In this document: piece after piece, positions 11,046 through 23,307 of the stretch
Position numbering within the stretch: the stretch's first letter is position 1
Layout: each line of letters begins with the position of its first letter
Assembly: GCF_028640845.1 (NCBI RefSeq)
Contig: NC_080540.1
Location: 160,292,438 to 160,356,437 of the forward strand
Length of the DNA stretch: 64,000 nt
From: Ahaetulla prasina
Taxonomy: Eukaryota > Chordata > Lepidosauria > Squamata > Colubridae
Direction: 5' to 3'
Position numbers and translations under genes: made by a program
The notes under the pieces: model-generated
Database searches by the model: none
What the model was told of the DNA's origin: nothing
What the model saw: only the letters and a program-made list of their open reading frames with translations

Positions 11046-11400
11046 TAGGTAGTCCTTGACATATGATCCACAACTGAGCCCCAGATTTCTGTTGCTAAGT
11101 GAGACAATTGTTAAATGAATTTTGCCTCATTTTATAACCTTTTTTGCCACAGTTGTTAAGTGAATTACTGAAGTTGTTAAATTAGAAATATGGTTGCTAG
11201 GTGTTCCTTATTGACTTTGCTTGACTGCATAGTTATGGCATAAATATGAATCAGTTACCAGGCATCTGAATTTTGATCACGTACTATGGGGATGCTGCAA
11301 TGATCCTAAGTGTAAAAAATGATCATAAGTTACTTTTTTTTTAAAGTACCGTTGTAACTTTAAACTGTCACTAAATGAAATATTGTAAGTTGAGGCTACC
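11046..11400. mobile_element. TA-type MITE (CAGGTAGTCCTCRACTTAC family), degraded
   Basis: It starts TAGGTAGTCCTTGACATATG, carries reversed CACAGTTGTTAAGTGAATTA motifs, and ends AAGTTGAGGCTACC. It is the same family as 24260, 38775, 40022 and 60875. Confidence 0.7.
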
Positions 11401-11441
11401 CATATGCAGGAAGTCTCCGTTTGGGATCTTCCATAATTTAA

Positions 11442-11462
11442 TGTGTGTGTGTGTGTGTGTGT
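11442..11462 (+). repeat. (TG)n microsatellite
   Basis: Ten TG units. Confidence 0.9.
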
Positions 11463-11754
11463 GGGGAGTTCTTTGATGAAAATGATTTCTTCCTTCCAGA
11501 AATTTCCATTTGCTGTGTGCAATAAAATGTACCCATAGGTAGACCAATGAATGCTGTAGTCACCAATGTGCCACAGATATTATCTTTGGCTCTAATAAGC
11601 CTCACTTCCCAGATGATCAGCTTCTTGAGAAATTTATTTTTAATGGGATGCTGCAAAGGAAAGGCCTAGCCTCAACAATTATTATTATTTCATATGGCAC
11701 AACAGCATCGGTGCATAAAAATTCACAGAAACAACGTACAAAACATCTATAGAG

Positions 11755-11880
11755 AGTCTCAGTCATCCAGTTGTTCCAAAGGTGGTTTTTCAAAAGGCAA
11801 CTGGAGTTTATTTTTCGAAACGTCTTCAAGGAAAAACAAAGTCCATTTGCCTTTAGAAAAAAACACCTTTGGGACAACAT
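11755..11880. mobile_element. Penelope-like or foldback element remnant (GAAACGTCTTCAAGG type)
   Basis: The CGAAACGTCTTCAAGGAAAA block and the preceding TTTCAAAAGGCAACTGGAGT are the hallmark of a dispersed inverted-repeat family also at 26800 and 58460. Confidence 0.45.
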
Positions 11881-12026
11881 ACAAAACGTGTATCAAAATA
11901 TAAAACACAGATGAATAAAATTATGCATAAAATTAAATTATTTATGAGCAATTACTACAGCGACTATGGCTTGCTGTTTAGATATCATATTTATAAGAAA
12001 GCCTTTGCGTATCATAGACATAAAGT

Positions 12027-12163
12027 CATTGGTGGGATTCAGCCAGTTCGCACCACTTTGGGAGAACCGGTTGTTAACTTTCTGAGCAGTTTGGCAAACT
12101 GGTTGTTGGAAGAAATCATTAGGGCAGAGAACCGGTTGTTAAATTACTTGAATCCCACCACTG
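12027..12163. mobile_element. 137-bp hAT-type MITE, sister of the 10201 copy
   Basis: Starts CATTGGTGGGATTCAGCCAG, ends GAATCCCACCACTG, and is flanked by a perfect CATAAAGT duplication (12019-12026, 12164-12171). By eye it is almost identical to 10201-10337. Confidence 0.88.
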
Positions 12164-12219
12164 CATAAAGTAAGTGAGTGGCTGTTGCCTGTGACTTTGG
12201 GGTGAAGAGAGGATACTTC

Positions 12220-12622
12220 CAGTGGTGGGATTCAAATAATTTAACAAATATTTCTCTGCCTTAATGACCAGCTGGATGGGCGTGGCCATGGTGGGCGTGG
12301 CCACAGCATGTGACAGCAGCACTTGGCCTCCTGCACCCCCCTGGGAGCAAAAACGGCCCGCGGAGGGGACATGCCATCCCCTATGCCCCGTTTTGGGCCT
12401 AGTAAGCCTCCCTGCAGCCTCCTGGGAGTGAAAATGGGCCATGGTGGGGCTCACTGCACCCCCCATGCCCCATTTTGGGCCTAGTAGGCTTTCCTGCAGT
12501 CACCTAGTAGCCAAAAGGGGGCGTGTGGGGACTCCTTGAAGGGGCGGGGAGGGGTGGGGCTAGCCAGCAATTTAGCTACCGGTTTGCCCAAACAGGCCTG
12601 AACCAGCTGAATTCCACCACTG
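12220..12622. mobile_element. hAT-type MITE, longer member of the same family
   Basis: CAGTGGTGGGATTC start and GAATTCCACCACTG end. Flanks GATACTTC / GATACTCC match 7 of 8. The interior is GC-rich, with repeated CCCCATGCCCCATTTTGGGC blocks. Confidence 0.8.
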
Positions 12623-12898
12623 GATACTCCCCACCATCCTCAGAAGACAAAAGAGAAGCCACAGAGTTTTTGGTGGAGGGGACCAGTTGGCCTCCTGGTA
12701 AATCTGTGGTTATGCCTGGCTGCCCCATTGTGGTCACCATGTTGTTAACAGAGGATCCGAGCATTCTTCATTGTTCCGGAGCATATAGTCCAAAAGCCAT
12801 TGCCTTAGTGTTAACTGAACAGACAGTAAGCTCTCTCTTAGGATCTTTGGACAATGGACAAAATGTGTAAAACATGCTGTGAAGAATTACAAATATTT

Positions 12899-14820
12899 TA
12901 GACAATATGAGTATAAAGTTAGAGCTTTTGCAGATGATGTAGTGGTTACTTTAACAAATCCTATAAATTCAAGTAGATTTTTGTTGGAAGTAATTGATAA
13001 ATATGGAAAGGTATCAGGATTTAAAATAAATCAGAATAAAACAAAAGTGATAATTAAAAATATGTCTATACAACAGAAACAAAAACTAGAGGAAATGACA
13101 GGATTTGAGGTAGTAAAAAAGGTTAAATACTTAGGGGTCTATATTAGCTCATCGAACAAGAAACTTTATAAGAATAATTATGACTTGCTATGGCAAAAAG
13201 TTCAGAATGATATGAGTGTTTGGAAAAAATTGCAGTTATCGCTATTGGGAAGGATTGCGGCTATTAAAATGAATGTGTTACCTAGATTTTTGTTTCTGTT
13301 CCAGATGATACCAATAATTAAAAAGGATAAAAATTTGGAAGATTGGCAGATTGGGATTAATAAATTTATATGGCAGGGTAAAAAGGCGAGGGTTAAAATG
13401 AAAATAATACAGGACTCACGGGAAAGAGGTGGTTTAAGAATGCCTAACTTTAAACTATATTATGAAGCAGTAACCCTTTCAGTAATAAGTGACTGGTTTA
13501 ACTTAACAGAGGAAAGAATTTTGAATATAGAAGGTTATGACTTGTTATATGGATGGCATGCGTACTTATTTTATGAAAAAAGTGGATAGGGCTTTTAAGA
13601 ATCATGTGTTGAGAAGTGCTCTTTATGGTCTGGAAAAATATTCCTATAAATTAGATTACAAGATTCCTATATGGGCGAGCCCTAGACATGCAATAGAGAA
13701 TATAAATATAGAACAGAAACAGGAAATGATTACTTATAAAGAACTTTTGCATGCTGAAGGAGGTAGATTGCAATTAAAATCATTACAGGTATTAAATGAA
13801 GAAGGGAGGAATTATACTTGGTTTCAATATGGGCAAATAAGTGCTAGATGGAAAGAAGATCAAAAAATTGGTATAATGCAATGGGAGGAAAATTTAATAA
13901 AGCAAATTAGAAATCAGACCCAGGAGCATATAAAGAGATTGTATAATGTGTTGCTTGAAATAGATTCGGAAAAGGATTTGGTAAAGGATTGTATGATAAA
14001 ATGGGCACAGAATATTCAGGAACCAATAATGTTGGAAACATGGGAGAAAATTTGGGTTAGAAATGTTAAGTTTACACAAGCACAGAATTTAAGGGAAAAT
14101 TTTTATAAGATGTTTTATAGATGGCACTTAGATCCCAAAAAATTATCATGTATGTATCCTAATATCCAAGCGAAATGTTGGAGGTGTGATTGTGATGACG
14201 CTACATATTTTCATATTTGGTGGACTTGCAAAAAAATTAAGGTCTTTTGGATAAGAATTTGGTGGATTATTCAAAATGTACTGAAGAAGAAGATAAAGTT
14301 CCTGCCACAATTTTTCCTTTTGGGAATTATAACGGATTGTACAGGGATTGAGACTAAACTGATTCTGAATTTAATAACAGCAGCAAGACTGTTGATTGGA
14401 CAATACTGGAAGAAGAAGAGGTACCTACAATAGAAGAATGGATACTGAAAGTTATTAATTTGGCTGAGATGGCTAAAATCTCAGCTTTTTAAAAGACAAT
14501 ACGCAGGAAAGATATTTAATTGAATGGAAAAATGGATTGATTATCTACAAAACAGATATCAGATTAAGAAATATCAGATTGCCTTTGAATAATTAGAAAG
14601 TTATTTTATGTAATGGGAGGGGTTGGGAGATGAAAAGCTTTGGATGTGGTTATTTGGATTGGAAGGGAAAATTTTATTCTATGTTTGGTTTATGTATAAC
14701 AATACCTTGTGATTGACCCGGGAAGCCGGAGGGGGGGGAGGGGGTTTTTTTGGGAGGGAGGGGGGAAAAAAGGGGGGGAAATGTTTTTGTTTTTTAAAAC
14801 TCTTTCAATAAAAAAAAAAA
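12899..14820 (+). mobile_element. 5'-truncated L1 LINE with 17-bp target duplication
   Basis: It encodes the C-terminal half of L1 ORF2: the RT active site FADD at 12927-12938, KYLGVYIS, the L1-typical LLGRIAAIKMNVLPRFLFLF, and the cysteine-rich end CWRCDCDDATYFHIWWTC. The frame shifts once at an A6 run (13576-13581); the second frame then stays open to 14433. The 3' UTR has a G-rich tract (14719-14780), AATAAA (14807-14812) and a poly(A). The duplication AAGAATTACAAATATTT flanks it at 12882-12898 and 14821-14837, showing target-primed insertion. A truncated copy, incapable of self-mobilisation. Confidence 0.95.
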
Positions 14821-14837
14821 AAGAATTACAAATATTT

Positions 14838-15327
14838 ATCAGGAAGCAAAACATTGAAGAATCTTCCATATAACTACAAAGGTTGTGGGTACTGGATGAG
14901 TCCCGATAAACACTGTTCCTTGATGGTCAAATAACATGCCAAATGTTGAAGATTTCTACCATCCTTGGCAGATGGACACCCTTCCTAGTGAACCCTTAGT
15001 CGTGATCTCTGAATGTCTCGGAGGTACTCTTGGAAATAGTGAGAATGCTAAAGCTGGACATTTTTCTTTGTACCATTTCAACTCAAATTAAAACTGGGGA
15101 AGGGGAAGGAAACCCGAATGATCGGACTTCAGTTCCCATCAGCATCAGCTCCGCAACTGATGACAAAGTATTGCAGAAGTTCAGTAGTCCAAAACTTCTT
15201 AAGAGCTCCAAGTTGTCTCATATGTAAGCATAGGAGGTGCAGTTCATGTGTATATTAGCAGCTGCAGGAACTATACTAGGATCTTCAGGATTTAAGGATG
15301 AGGATGATCCCCCCCCCAATTTTTATT
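14838..15327. other. Intergenic, nothing recognised
   Basis: The target of the L1 insertion continues here. No gene-like frame or clear repeat was seen. Confidence 0.4.
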
Positions 15328-15605
15328 TATTTATTTATTTATTTATTCGATTTCTATACCGCCCTTCTCCCGAAGCACTCAGGGCGGTTAACAGCAAGAA
15401 TAAAAACAACATAGACATAAACAAAAATTAAAAACATATTAAAAAACTGATTCTAAAATTGGCCAAATAAGTTAAAACTATTGTAAACCAACATAAAAAC
15501 CCCCATTAAAATTTCGTTAGGCCAGCCCCGCACGGTGGAATAAAAAGGTCTTGAGCTTGCGTTTGAAGGTCCGGAGGTCGGGGAGTTGACGCAACTGTGG
15601 CAGCC
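15328..15605 (-). mobile_element. L2-clade LINE 3' end
   Basis: Reversed (ATTT)n tail, then TATACCGCCCTTCTCCCGAA, ending in the antisense of the last L2 ORF codons (CTTGCGTTTGAAGGTCCGGA corresponds to the R-x-F-R-R-E-L-K end). Confidence 0.8.
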
Positions 15606-15904
15606 CCTCAATTTTGCTTGTTATACAGCCCTTTATGTGTGAAATGTTATTGTACAGCTCTGCCTCTAGATGGCAAGAGACTTTTCCGACTATAGGGTCA
15701 AAGGCATTTTCTGTTCCTGTTTCAACGAAGGTTTCCTGGCTGTGGTGTGTTCAGAAGGCTTTCATTATGCTGGTGAAGCTAGCAGAGAAGGAGGTGATGC
15801 TAAATTACAGGCTACTCTTGAGAGTGAGAGACCAGTATCTACTAATAGTTTACAGATACCATTGAAAGAAAGAAAAAAGCTTTTGCCAATATGTAGTTTA
15901 ACAG

Positions 15905-16280
15905 ATTAACAGAGTTGGAAGGGACCTTATAGGTCATCTAGTCCAACCCCTCGCTCAAGCAGGAAACCCTATATCATTTCTGACAAATGGCAGTCCAATC
16001 TCTTCTTGAAAACCTCCAGTGATGAAGCTCCCACAACTTCTGAAGGCAAACTGTTCCATTGGTTGATTGTTCTCATTGTCAGAAAGTTCCTCTTCATTTT
16101 TAGGTTGAATCTCTCCTTAGTCAGTTTCCATCCATTATTCCTTGTCTGGCCTTCAGGTGCCTTGGAAAATAGCTTGACCCCCTCCTCTCTGTGGCAGCCC
16201 CTCAAGTATTAGAACACTGCTATCATGTCTTCCCTGGTCCTTCTCATCACTAGACTAGCCATGCCAATTTCATGTAACCA
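15905..16280 (-). mobile_element. CR1 LINE 3' end, minus orientation
   Basis: Reverse of the CR1 end at 9285: AGAGTTGGAAGGGACCTTAT first, then an antisense frame (15969-16205) giving RGCHREEGVKLFSKAPEG and WNSLPSEV. Confidence 0.85.
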
Positions 16281-16324
16281 TATATCATATGTTTTAATGG
16301 CTCTTCATTTCCTTCATGAAGAAG

Positions 16325-16376
16325 GAAATGAATGAATGAATGAATGAATGAATGAATGAATGAATGAATGAATGAA
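16325..16376 (+). repeat. (AATG)n microsatellite
   Basis: About 13 AATG units. Confidence 0.95.
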
Positions 16377-17027
16377 TTGACTCATTCTCCAAACATTACC
16401 CCCAAAGAGTCCTTGGTGTCATGGATGTAGCCAACACAATTTTTCTGTCAAGGGTTATGACTTTTCCTACGTTAAGTATTACGGTAATACTCTATTGCTT
16501 GAGGAAAGGAATGAAGCAATTTGCTGACTCCTCTGAGTGTGAAAGCCAACACAGTTTGGCTCTGATGTCCTAAGAGCTGTTAATTCTGAGAATTGGCAGG
16601 GGCTATCAGAAGATCTGAAGATATGGGGTAAGGCTAGGACTAACCCTGGAGTGCTCATTCAATTAAAATGATGGGCTCTCCAGAACATTTTCCTGTGTCA
16701 TAGAGAGTCATAGCTATGTAGATAGCATTGGCACCAGGTGAATAGTTCTGGGAGATACCTGGCAAATGTCCTATTTTGGTCTGCCCTGGGCAACTATTAC
16801 TGCCACTCCTCAACGGATATGACTTTTACACATATCCTGGGAGGTGAACAGCAAGCCTCTACATGGACGGCAGAGAAAAAATGCAGTTCAGGCAAAATTC
16901 CCAAATTTTAAATGATCAGAATAATTTCCTCAGGGCTTACTTTCCTCCAACTCAAAAGAATATCCATAAGATTTATTGGAATGTAACGCTGAAGTTTCTG
17001 CGAATAGCAGAAGCTGCATAATATCTA
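16377..17027. other. Intergenic, nothing recognised
   Basis: No coding or repeat signal that I can name. Confidence 0.4.
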
Positions 17028-17276
17028 CAGTGGTACCTTGGTAATTCAACTGTTTTGAAACTCAACAAATTTGGTACTCAATGCATTTTGATGCAAAATT
17101 GTTGTCCTGGTACTCACCGTTTGTTTGGTACTCAATGCACAAGCTAGAATTTGTTGGGGTTGGCTCCCTTGTGACTCACTACATTTCTTATGGAAAAAAA
17201 TTGTTTGGTATTCATCATTTTTGGTACTCATTGCACATCCCAGAACCAATTAACCATGAGAACCAAGGTATCCCTG
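17028..17276. mobile_element. Tigger/pogo-like MITE
   Basis: The terminal CAGTGGTACCTTGG and the reversed AACCAAGGTATCCCTG are the Tigger-type inverted ends. The 5' flank is TA; the 3' flank has drifted. The interior repeats GGTACTCA motifs. Confidence 0.75.
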
Positions 17277-18006
17277 TCTATGCAATAACCAGCCTCAAGT
17301 ATTTTCTGTATTTTAAGTGTGATTTGATTACTTTATTGCTTGTGTTCCATCCTGAAATCTATTGATATAGGAGCAACTATAAATATTTAATTATTAAGAA
17401 TTGGTAAACCTTACATTTAATGGGAACAATTCTTTTTAGTTTTTATTTTATTAGAATATATAAAAAGAGAGGAACATACATAGCACATATTAAATCTTCA
17501 AATATCATTCTTTTCATTTCAGGAATTGGGAAAAAAATGTCCCCAAACTACATTATTTTTGTACGAGCTAATCTTTAAATGATCTTTTTCTGCTTTATAC
17601 AAGCAGTGCATTATGAAAGCAATAACTCCAGGTTTTGGCAGCCTCCGATTAATACCATTCACAGCCAAGAACATTTCCCATTTTCCAAAATGCTGCATTT
17701 CCAAAGTCGTTCTAGAATCGGATGGCCTAGAAATTTGATGAAATAAACAAACAAGGACAGAGTGACAGAAAGCTTGAGGCTTGCAGATGTTCTATAGATG
17801 ATGTCCAGCCAAGACACTTTTGGTTAAAGTGAAGCCCCAAAGCCATTCTTCTGCTCCATCTCAGGCTCCCAAAAAACTTGCTCCAACTTTCAGTATGCCA
17901 CCCCCTTCCATTCTGGTGCATGGCAATATTGATCCCTATTTGTATAGCTTTCCGCTTCAAAGTATAGTATTGTTTAAGTTGCATTTTTCCCCCATCTATC
18001 AGCTGA
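17277..18006. other. Intergenic, nothing recognised
   Basis: AT-rich single-copy-looking DNA with only short random frames. Confidence 0.4.
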
Positions 18007-18143
18007 CATAATATAATATAATATAATATAATATAATATAATATAATATAATATAATATAATATAATTAATATAATATAATATAATATAATATAATATAA
18101 TATAATATAATATAATATAATATAATATAATATATATAATATA
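18007..18143 (+). repeat. (AATAT)n microsatellite
   Basis: About 27 units of a pure A/T pentamer with one phase slip near 18066. Confidence 0.95.
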
Positions 18144-18224
18144 AACTGACTAAGGGTTAAATTGCAACCTATGACCATCATTTGTGTTGTAAATGTTGTA
18201 ACTTTGATGAAGGTATTTTTTTTC

Positions 18225-18320
18225 TTTCTTTTTCTTTTCTTTTATATACACTGAGAACATATGCACCAAAACAAATTCCTGTGTGTCCAATCACACTTGG
18301 CCAATAAATTCTATTCTATT
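18225..18320 (+). mobile_element. CR1/L3 LINE 3' end fragment
   Basis: Matches the element at 25280-25390: ACACTGAGAACATATGCACC, then TGTGTCCAATCACACTTGGC and ATTCTATTC units. Confidence 0.8.
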
Positions 18321-20035
18321 CATCCATTTCTCTGCTCAATAATTTGTAGTTTACTGGTAAGGAGCAGGAGGCAAGTTTTTTCCATGAAGAAACCCTTGTA
18401 GGAAGTTAGCACCCACCCCTCTCCTAGAAGAATGAAATATTCTAGGAAATATTAAAAAGGCAGAATGTTATATTTCCCTGGATGAGAAATGGAGAAACAT
18501 GTTTTTAGGTAGGAAGCAGACTCACTCTTAATGGCCCCCACCATTCTCAATAGCCCACAGCAGATATCAGCACTTAAGAGATGAAGAGATAGCTAGGTCT
18601 ATTCATAGGCAAATGCCCTCACCCAAGATCCAAGGAAGATAGGATTAGCCCTCTACCCACCTAGCAACAGAACTCATCACATGGGAAGGAAGATTACATC
18701 ATCCCCCAGCAAGGCTCAGCCAAGCCTGGAACTCAAAAGACAGCCAATTGAGTTGCCCCTGCATGGCCCCATGTGAGTCTGACAACCAATCAGAATACAA
18801 GCTCAAATTCAAAAGCCCAGAGAGGATATAAAACTCAGGCACTCTCAGCATCTCTTCCCCTTTTTTCCTCCTTCACTCGACATCATCAAGGCATGTGATC
18901 CTGTCCACCATTAAAAACCATCTTTCCAAGCGGTCTCCATGTTTCCAGCGTCTTTTTCCCACTTGGAACTGAACCCTTATGGACATTTCTTCCTGAAGAG
19001 ACATTGGACATGGCACATTGATGTGATGCAGTAGGCACTTACCTGTATCTTTGGCCAAGCAACTATTTGAAGGGGATTCAGTGGTAAGCTAGCCATGTTC
19101 TCAACAAATTGACTTTATGCAAGCTTATTTGTTGTTTATTATTATTTATGCAAACCGTGGCTGAGCAGGACCAGGTTGCTGGGATTTGACTGCTGGCTCC
19201 CAAACTGTTTTTTAAAATATAATTTTTTATTTAAAACAAATCTGAGATAAAAGATAAAGTGAGATTACAGAAAAGAAGAAAGAGCAGAATGAAGTGAAAA
19301 AGTAAGAAATGTGAGAAAATACAAACAAGAACAAAAGAAAAGATCTATAAAGAAACGACTCCCAATGTCCTTTACAGCAATTACAAACAAACTTACCTTC
19401 TCGCTTACCTCACTAAAGTTACATCATTACTCTCTTCTTCCCATAATCAACCCCTTTTAATTAGCAAATCCATAAATCACCAGTTTGCTGTTTTCCATTT
19501 TCAGCAGAAGTCCATAAGAGGTTTCCGGTCTTTAATAAAAGTACTTATCTTATCCTTGATCAAACAGATCAATTTTGCCATTTCCGTGCATTTCATCATC
19601 TTTACAATCTATTCACCGGTTGTGGCTATTTCAGTATTTTTCCATCTTTGTGTCACAAATTTCATTAGTTGTAAAGATAATCTTGGAGTTGAGCTGAATG
19701 TTTTTCTTAAGGCTCAGCCTGTTTCCTCTAGTCCAATCCAAAAAATATATTCTGATCATTTCCCTTCCCTGCCTGTTGCAGTTTAAGTAAAACTCACATA
19801 CCTGTCACTTCCTGGTGATAGGCCTGATTGCAGAGTGATTTTTATGGACATTTCCTCATTAATTCTTAACCAATATTTCCATGAAAAAGGCCCAGTGCCT
19901 GGGAAGGGTGGGCTTGCTAACTTAATTTGGAGCAGATGATGGAAAGACTATTCTCCTGGTTTTGGTCTTCATTGCAGAATAAAAGCTTGGCTAAATGTCA
20001 ATCAGAAGGCAGTTACTGTATTCAAGCATCAGAAC
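18321..20035. other. Intergenic; possible LTR-like promoter block at about 18350-19050
   Basis: A TATA-like ATATAAAACTC near 18827 is followed some 80 bp later by ATTAAA (about 18910), the order seen in retroviral-type LTRs, but no bounded TG...CA ends with duplication were found. 19200-19830 is pyrimidine-rich on one side and may be an old repeat. No gene is recognised. Confidence 0.3.
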
Positions 20036-20951
20036 CAGGGGTGGGTTCTCAATTTTTTTTACTATCGGTTCTGTGGGCGTGGCATATTTTGTGGGTGTGG
20101 CTTGGCGGTCATGTGACACTGGGTGTGGTTTGGTGGTCATGTGACTGGGTGAGAGTAGCTTGGCCATCATGTGACTGGGTGGGCGTGGCCAATAACAAAA
20201 AATAATAAAAATAATAAAGTATACAAAACAATAAGAGGTACCAAAAACCAAGTTTCACACTTTACACACATACACATCACAACACAACAGACTCACACAC
20301 ACAAAATGCCACATACAGCTTTGTGAGATTCTGTGTGTTTATGTAGTTAGAGTGAAACACTACAGAAACACACCAAATCTCAGAAAGCTGCGCAAATATT
20401 TTGTTATTTTATTTAAATTTTTTAGATCGGGGTCTCCAACTTTATAACTTTAAAGTTTGTGGACTTCAACTCCCAGAGTTCCTCAGCCAGCAAAGCATTT
20501 GGCTGAGCAATGGATTCCAGGCAGATTTGTGGACTTCAACTCCCAGAGTTCCTGGGGAACTCCAATCAATTACATTAGCTGCAACTGATTCTACCTTCCA
20601 GACAATGTAACTGATTGGAGACGCCGAAGGAAAGCGAGCCCGAAAGGAGCTTGCTTAATTAAGTAAGTGAGGAGGGGGGATGGGTGGCCAGAGAAAAAAA
20701 GTTTTTAAAATGCTCCTCTGAGGATCCCTGCTCAGCCACGCGATCATCAGAGGGTTTTTTTTTCTTTTAAAAGCCCCTTTTTGGCTGAAGAAAAGAGGCT
20801 TTTAAAAGTAAAAAAAACCACAACCTCTGATGATCAGAGAACCGGTATGGGGGCGTGGCCAGCCAGCCATTACCACTGGTTCTCCGAATGCCAGCAGAGT
20901 TTTACTACTGGCTCTACAGAACCGGAGCGAACCGGGGGCAACCCACCACTG
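20036..20951. mobile_element. hAT-type MITE, 916 bp, composite
   Basis: Starts CAGGGGTGGGTTCTCAATTT, ends GGGGGCAACCCACCACTG; flanks ATCAGAAC / ATCAGAAT match 7 of 8. It contains a partial GGGGTCTCCAACTTT-family MITE (about 20427-20620), so it is a nested pair. GGGCGTGG blocks repeat in the 5' part. Confidence 0.7.
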
Positions 20952-21077
20952 ATCAGAATAAAACTCAAGGAAGGCATGTAGAATACAGGCGACCATTCGG
21001 AACTGCGACGACTTTCCTAGGAATGAGAAAAATCTGGTTTCTGAGTTTGCTTCACGGAGCAGGAGTTTGGCCTAGAT

Positions 21078-21430
21078 CAGGGGTATCAAACTCAAGGCCC
21101 ACGGGTTGGATCCAGCCCACAGGGTGCTTAGATCTGGCCCGTGGGACCATCCTGGAAACAGTGAAGGACCGGCCCACGGTGCCTCTGGCAGCTCGACGGC
21201 ACTTGTGCCTGCTTGACGGCACTCGCACGCCTCCTGAGCTCCATTTTCACTGGCAGAGCACTGCAGGAGACTGTCGCAGCCGAAATGGAGCCTGGGAGGG
21301 GTGCCTCCAACACGAGTGATGTCAAACTGGCCTCGCCCATCCCAGCCACACCTATCTCCCCCCCCCCCCAATCCCGAAATCAAACAGAATCCTGATGCGG
21401 TGCTCAATGAAATCGAGTTTGACACCCCTG
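21078..21430. mobile_element. hAT-type MITE (CAGGGGTGTCAAACTC family)
   Basis: CAGGGGTATCAAACTC start and GAGTTTGACACCCCTG end. The flanking 8-mers no longer match, so the copy or its flanks are older. Confidence 0.8.
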
Positions 21431-22394
21431 GTGAGAATTGACGCTGCTGACTGTATGGTACAAGGATTTGACTGCTTGCATTGAAAGGATTAAAAAAAAA
21501 AAGAACCTAAAAGAATAAAGAAAATTGAAAGGTAACAGTATAGCGCCCATTCATTCTGCAGGCCATTAAGAGTTATTGGAAAACATCAAACATTTGTTCT
21601 TCCAAATTGTGATGAGCAGAACAATAGCTAGATTTCTTATTTGGATGGAATTTGAAAACAGGACACCTATTCTAGCACTTGGATCAATCAACAGGAGAGA
21701 TTTTTTTACAAAATTGCAAGCATTTAACAAATTCATGTTCATCTTCCATTCAGAAAGAGAAACTAGCTCATTTGTTGCCATGCCTGAGGTAAAGTCTCTA
21801 TGGAGCTTCTATCATGTTTTTATTGTTATGGCTATTTAGTCAGGCTATTCCATTTTGTTTCATGCTTTTAACAATGTTGTAAGCTGCCCAGTGTTTATTG
21901 GAGTGATGGCTGTAATAAATGTAATGCGTTCTGGTTTTTTTTAAAAAGATCTCGATTTTGATTATGTTGTCACTATTTTCATCTTAGGAAAACAATGTCG
22001 GTTACTTCTTTCCCCTACCTCTGTAAAAAATAAATTATATGCTGTTGGAAGAAAGTTTGCTATGCAGCAAATATTTGATAGTTATGGACATTAATCCCCT
22101 TTATATCACAAAAATAAATGCCTGTTGTTCTAATCACTAGATTTCTTAAAGGTTTCACTTTGCTTGTATTCTCAGGTATTTTTATTCTGTTTCTTGAGCA
22201 ATTTAAATTTTTCATTGGATTTATTTTGCATCTTTTGTGTCCGTATGTTGTCAGCCACAATTTCAGTGAATTTCTAAGCATTTGTATTGCATTTTTTTAC
22301 AACTTTTACATAGATGGTTAGATTAATTAACTTAAATTGTTTTCTGTGATGGCCAAATGGAAAAGAGAAGGAGGGAAGCATTCTGTTTAAACTG
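21431..22394. other. Intergenic, nothing recognised
   Basis: AT-rich; short frames on both strands without family resemblance. Confidence 0.4.
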
Positions 22395-22570
22395 CACATG
22401 TCTCAGCAGGTGGCAGTAGCTGTCTATCTGGATTGGAAGCTAAGCATAGTCAGCCCTGGTTGCTATTTAGATGGGAAACTACCAGGGAATCCCAGGACTC
22501 TAGGCTAAAGTGAAACTCAAAAAACATTCCAGAAGAAACTAATGGCAAATCGCTTTCACAATGGTATAAA
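22395..22570 (+). mobile_element. 5S rRNA-derived SINE
   Basis: About 85 bp align with the 3' two-thirds of 5S rRNA: GGAAGCTAAGCATAGTCAG, CCCTGGTTGCTATTTAGATG, GGAAACTACCAGGGAATCCC. The tail AATGGCAAATCGCTTTCACA is a SINE body, so this is a 5S-headed SINE and not a 5S gene. Confidence 0.65.
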
Positions 22571-23247
22571 ACTATATAAGTAACAATTGTGGACCTATTC
22601 CTCAGGTCCCTGGGAACTGACCTCTGCTTGAAGGTGGATTTATTCTTACCTGTCTTAACAAAGAAGATAGACAGCAAACTTGCAATTCCCTTTTTAAAAA
22701 AGGGGGAAACAGTAGGATATCCATTCCTCAAGGGCATTCTATTCAAAGCATTGGGGCAGGTGGACTGTTGAAGCCTTTATTATGACTTTCCTTGGCATTT
22801 TTCTGCTTGCTGTTCTGAGTTTCTCAGATGAACGCCTTGCAAAGCTCAGAAATCCCTTCTCCCCAAATATATGTATGTGTCCCTGATTGACCTGAGTGAT
22901 ATAACTTAGTACGCCTTCCATTGTGACGGTTTTTATTCCCCAGGGGAAGCAGAAATTAATTCAAAACTGGGAAAATGTTCAGGAAGGAGAGTTCAGTTAC
23001 GTTATTATTGAGGTTGGTCACGCAGTCAGCCAGATATTTAGATCAGATTTGGCATTTTTATCCATCTATTGAGTCATCCTCAAGGACCTGGGATAAGTAG
23101 ATATTATTATTCTATAGTGTTAAAGGTATAATTGCAGGATATGAACTCTTCCAAGTAAGGGCAGCTTTTGCAAGTGAGAGCATTTTGCCAATGCTGATGA
23201 TGTTAAGGCTTCCTTTTTCCACTATGTATTCAAAATGGACAGTGAAT

Positions 23248-23249
<2 letters not shown>

Positions 23250-23307
<58 letters not shown>

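Noticed and set aside
12879..14433. Two adjacent plus-strand frames as a host gene
   Set aside because: They are L1 ORF2 with RT and C-terminal cysteine motifs, a poly(A) tail and a target duplication.
22395..22510. Possible 5S rRNA gene
   Set aside because: The 5' third is missing or diverged, several substitutions are present and a SINE tail is attached.
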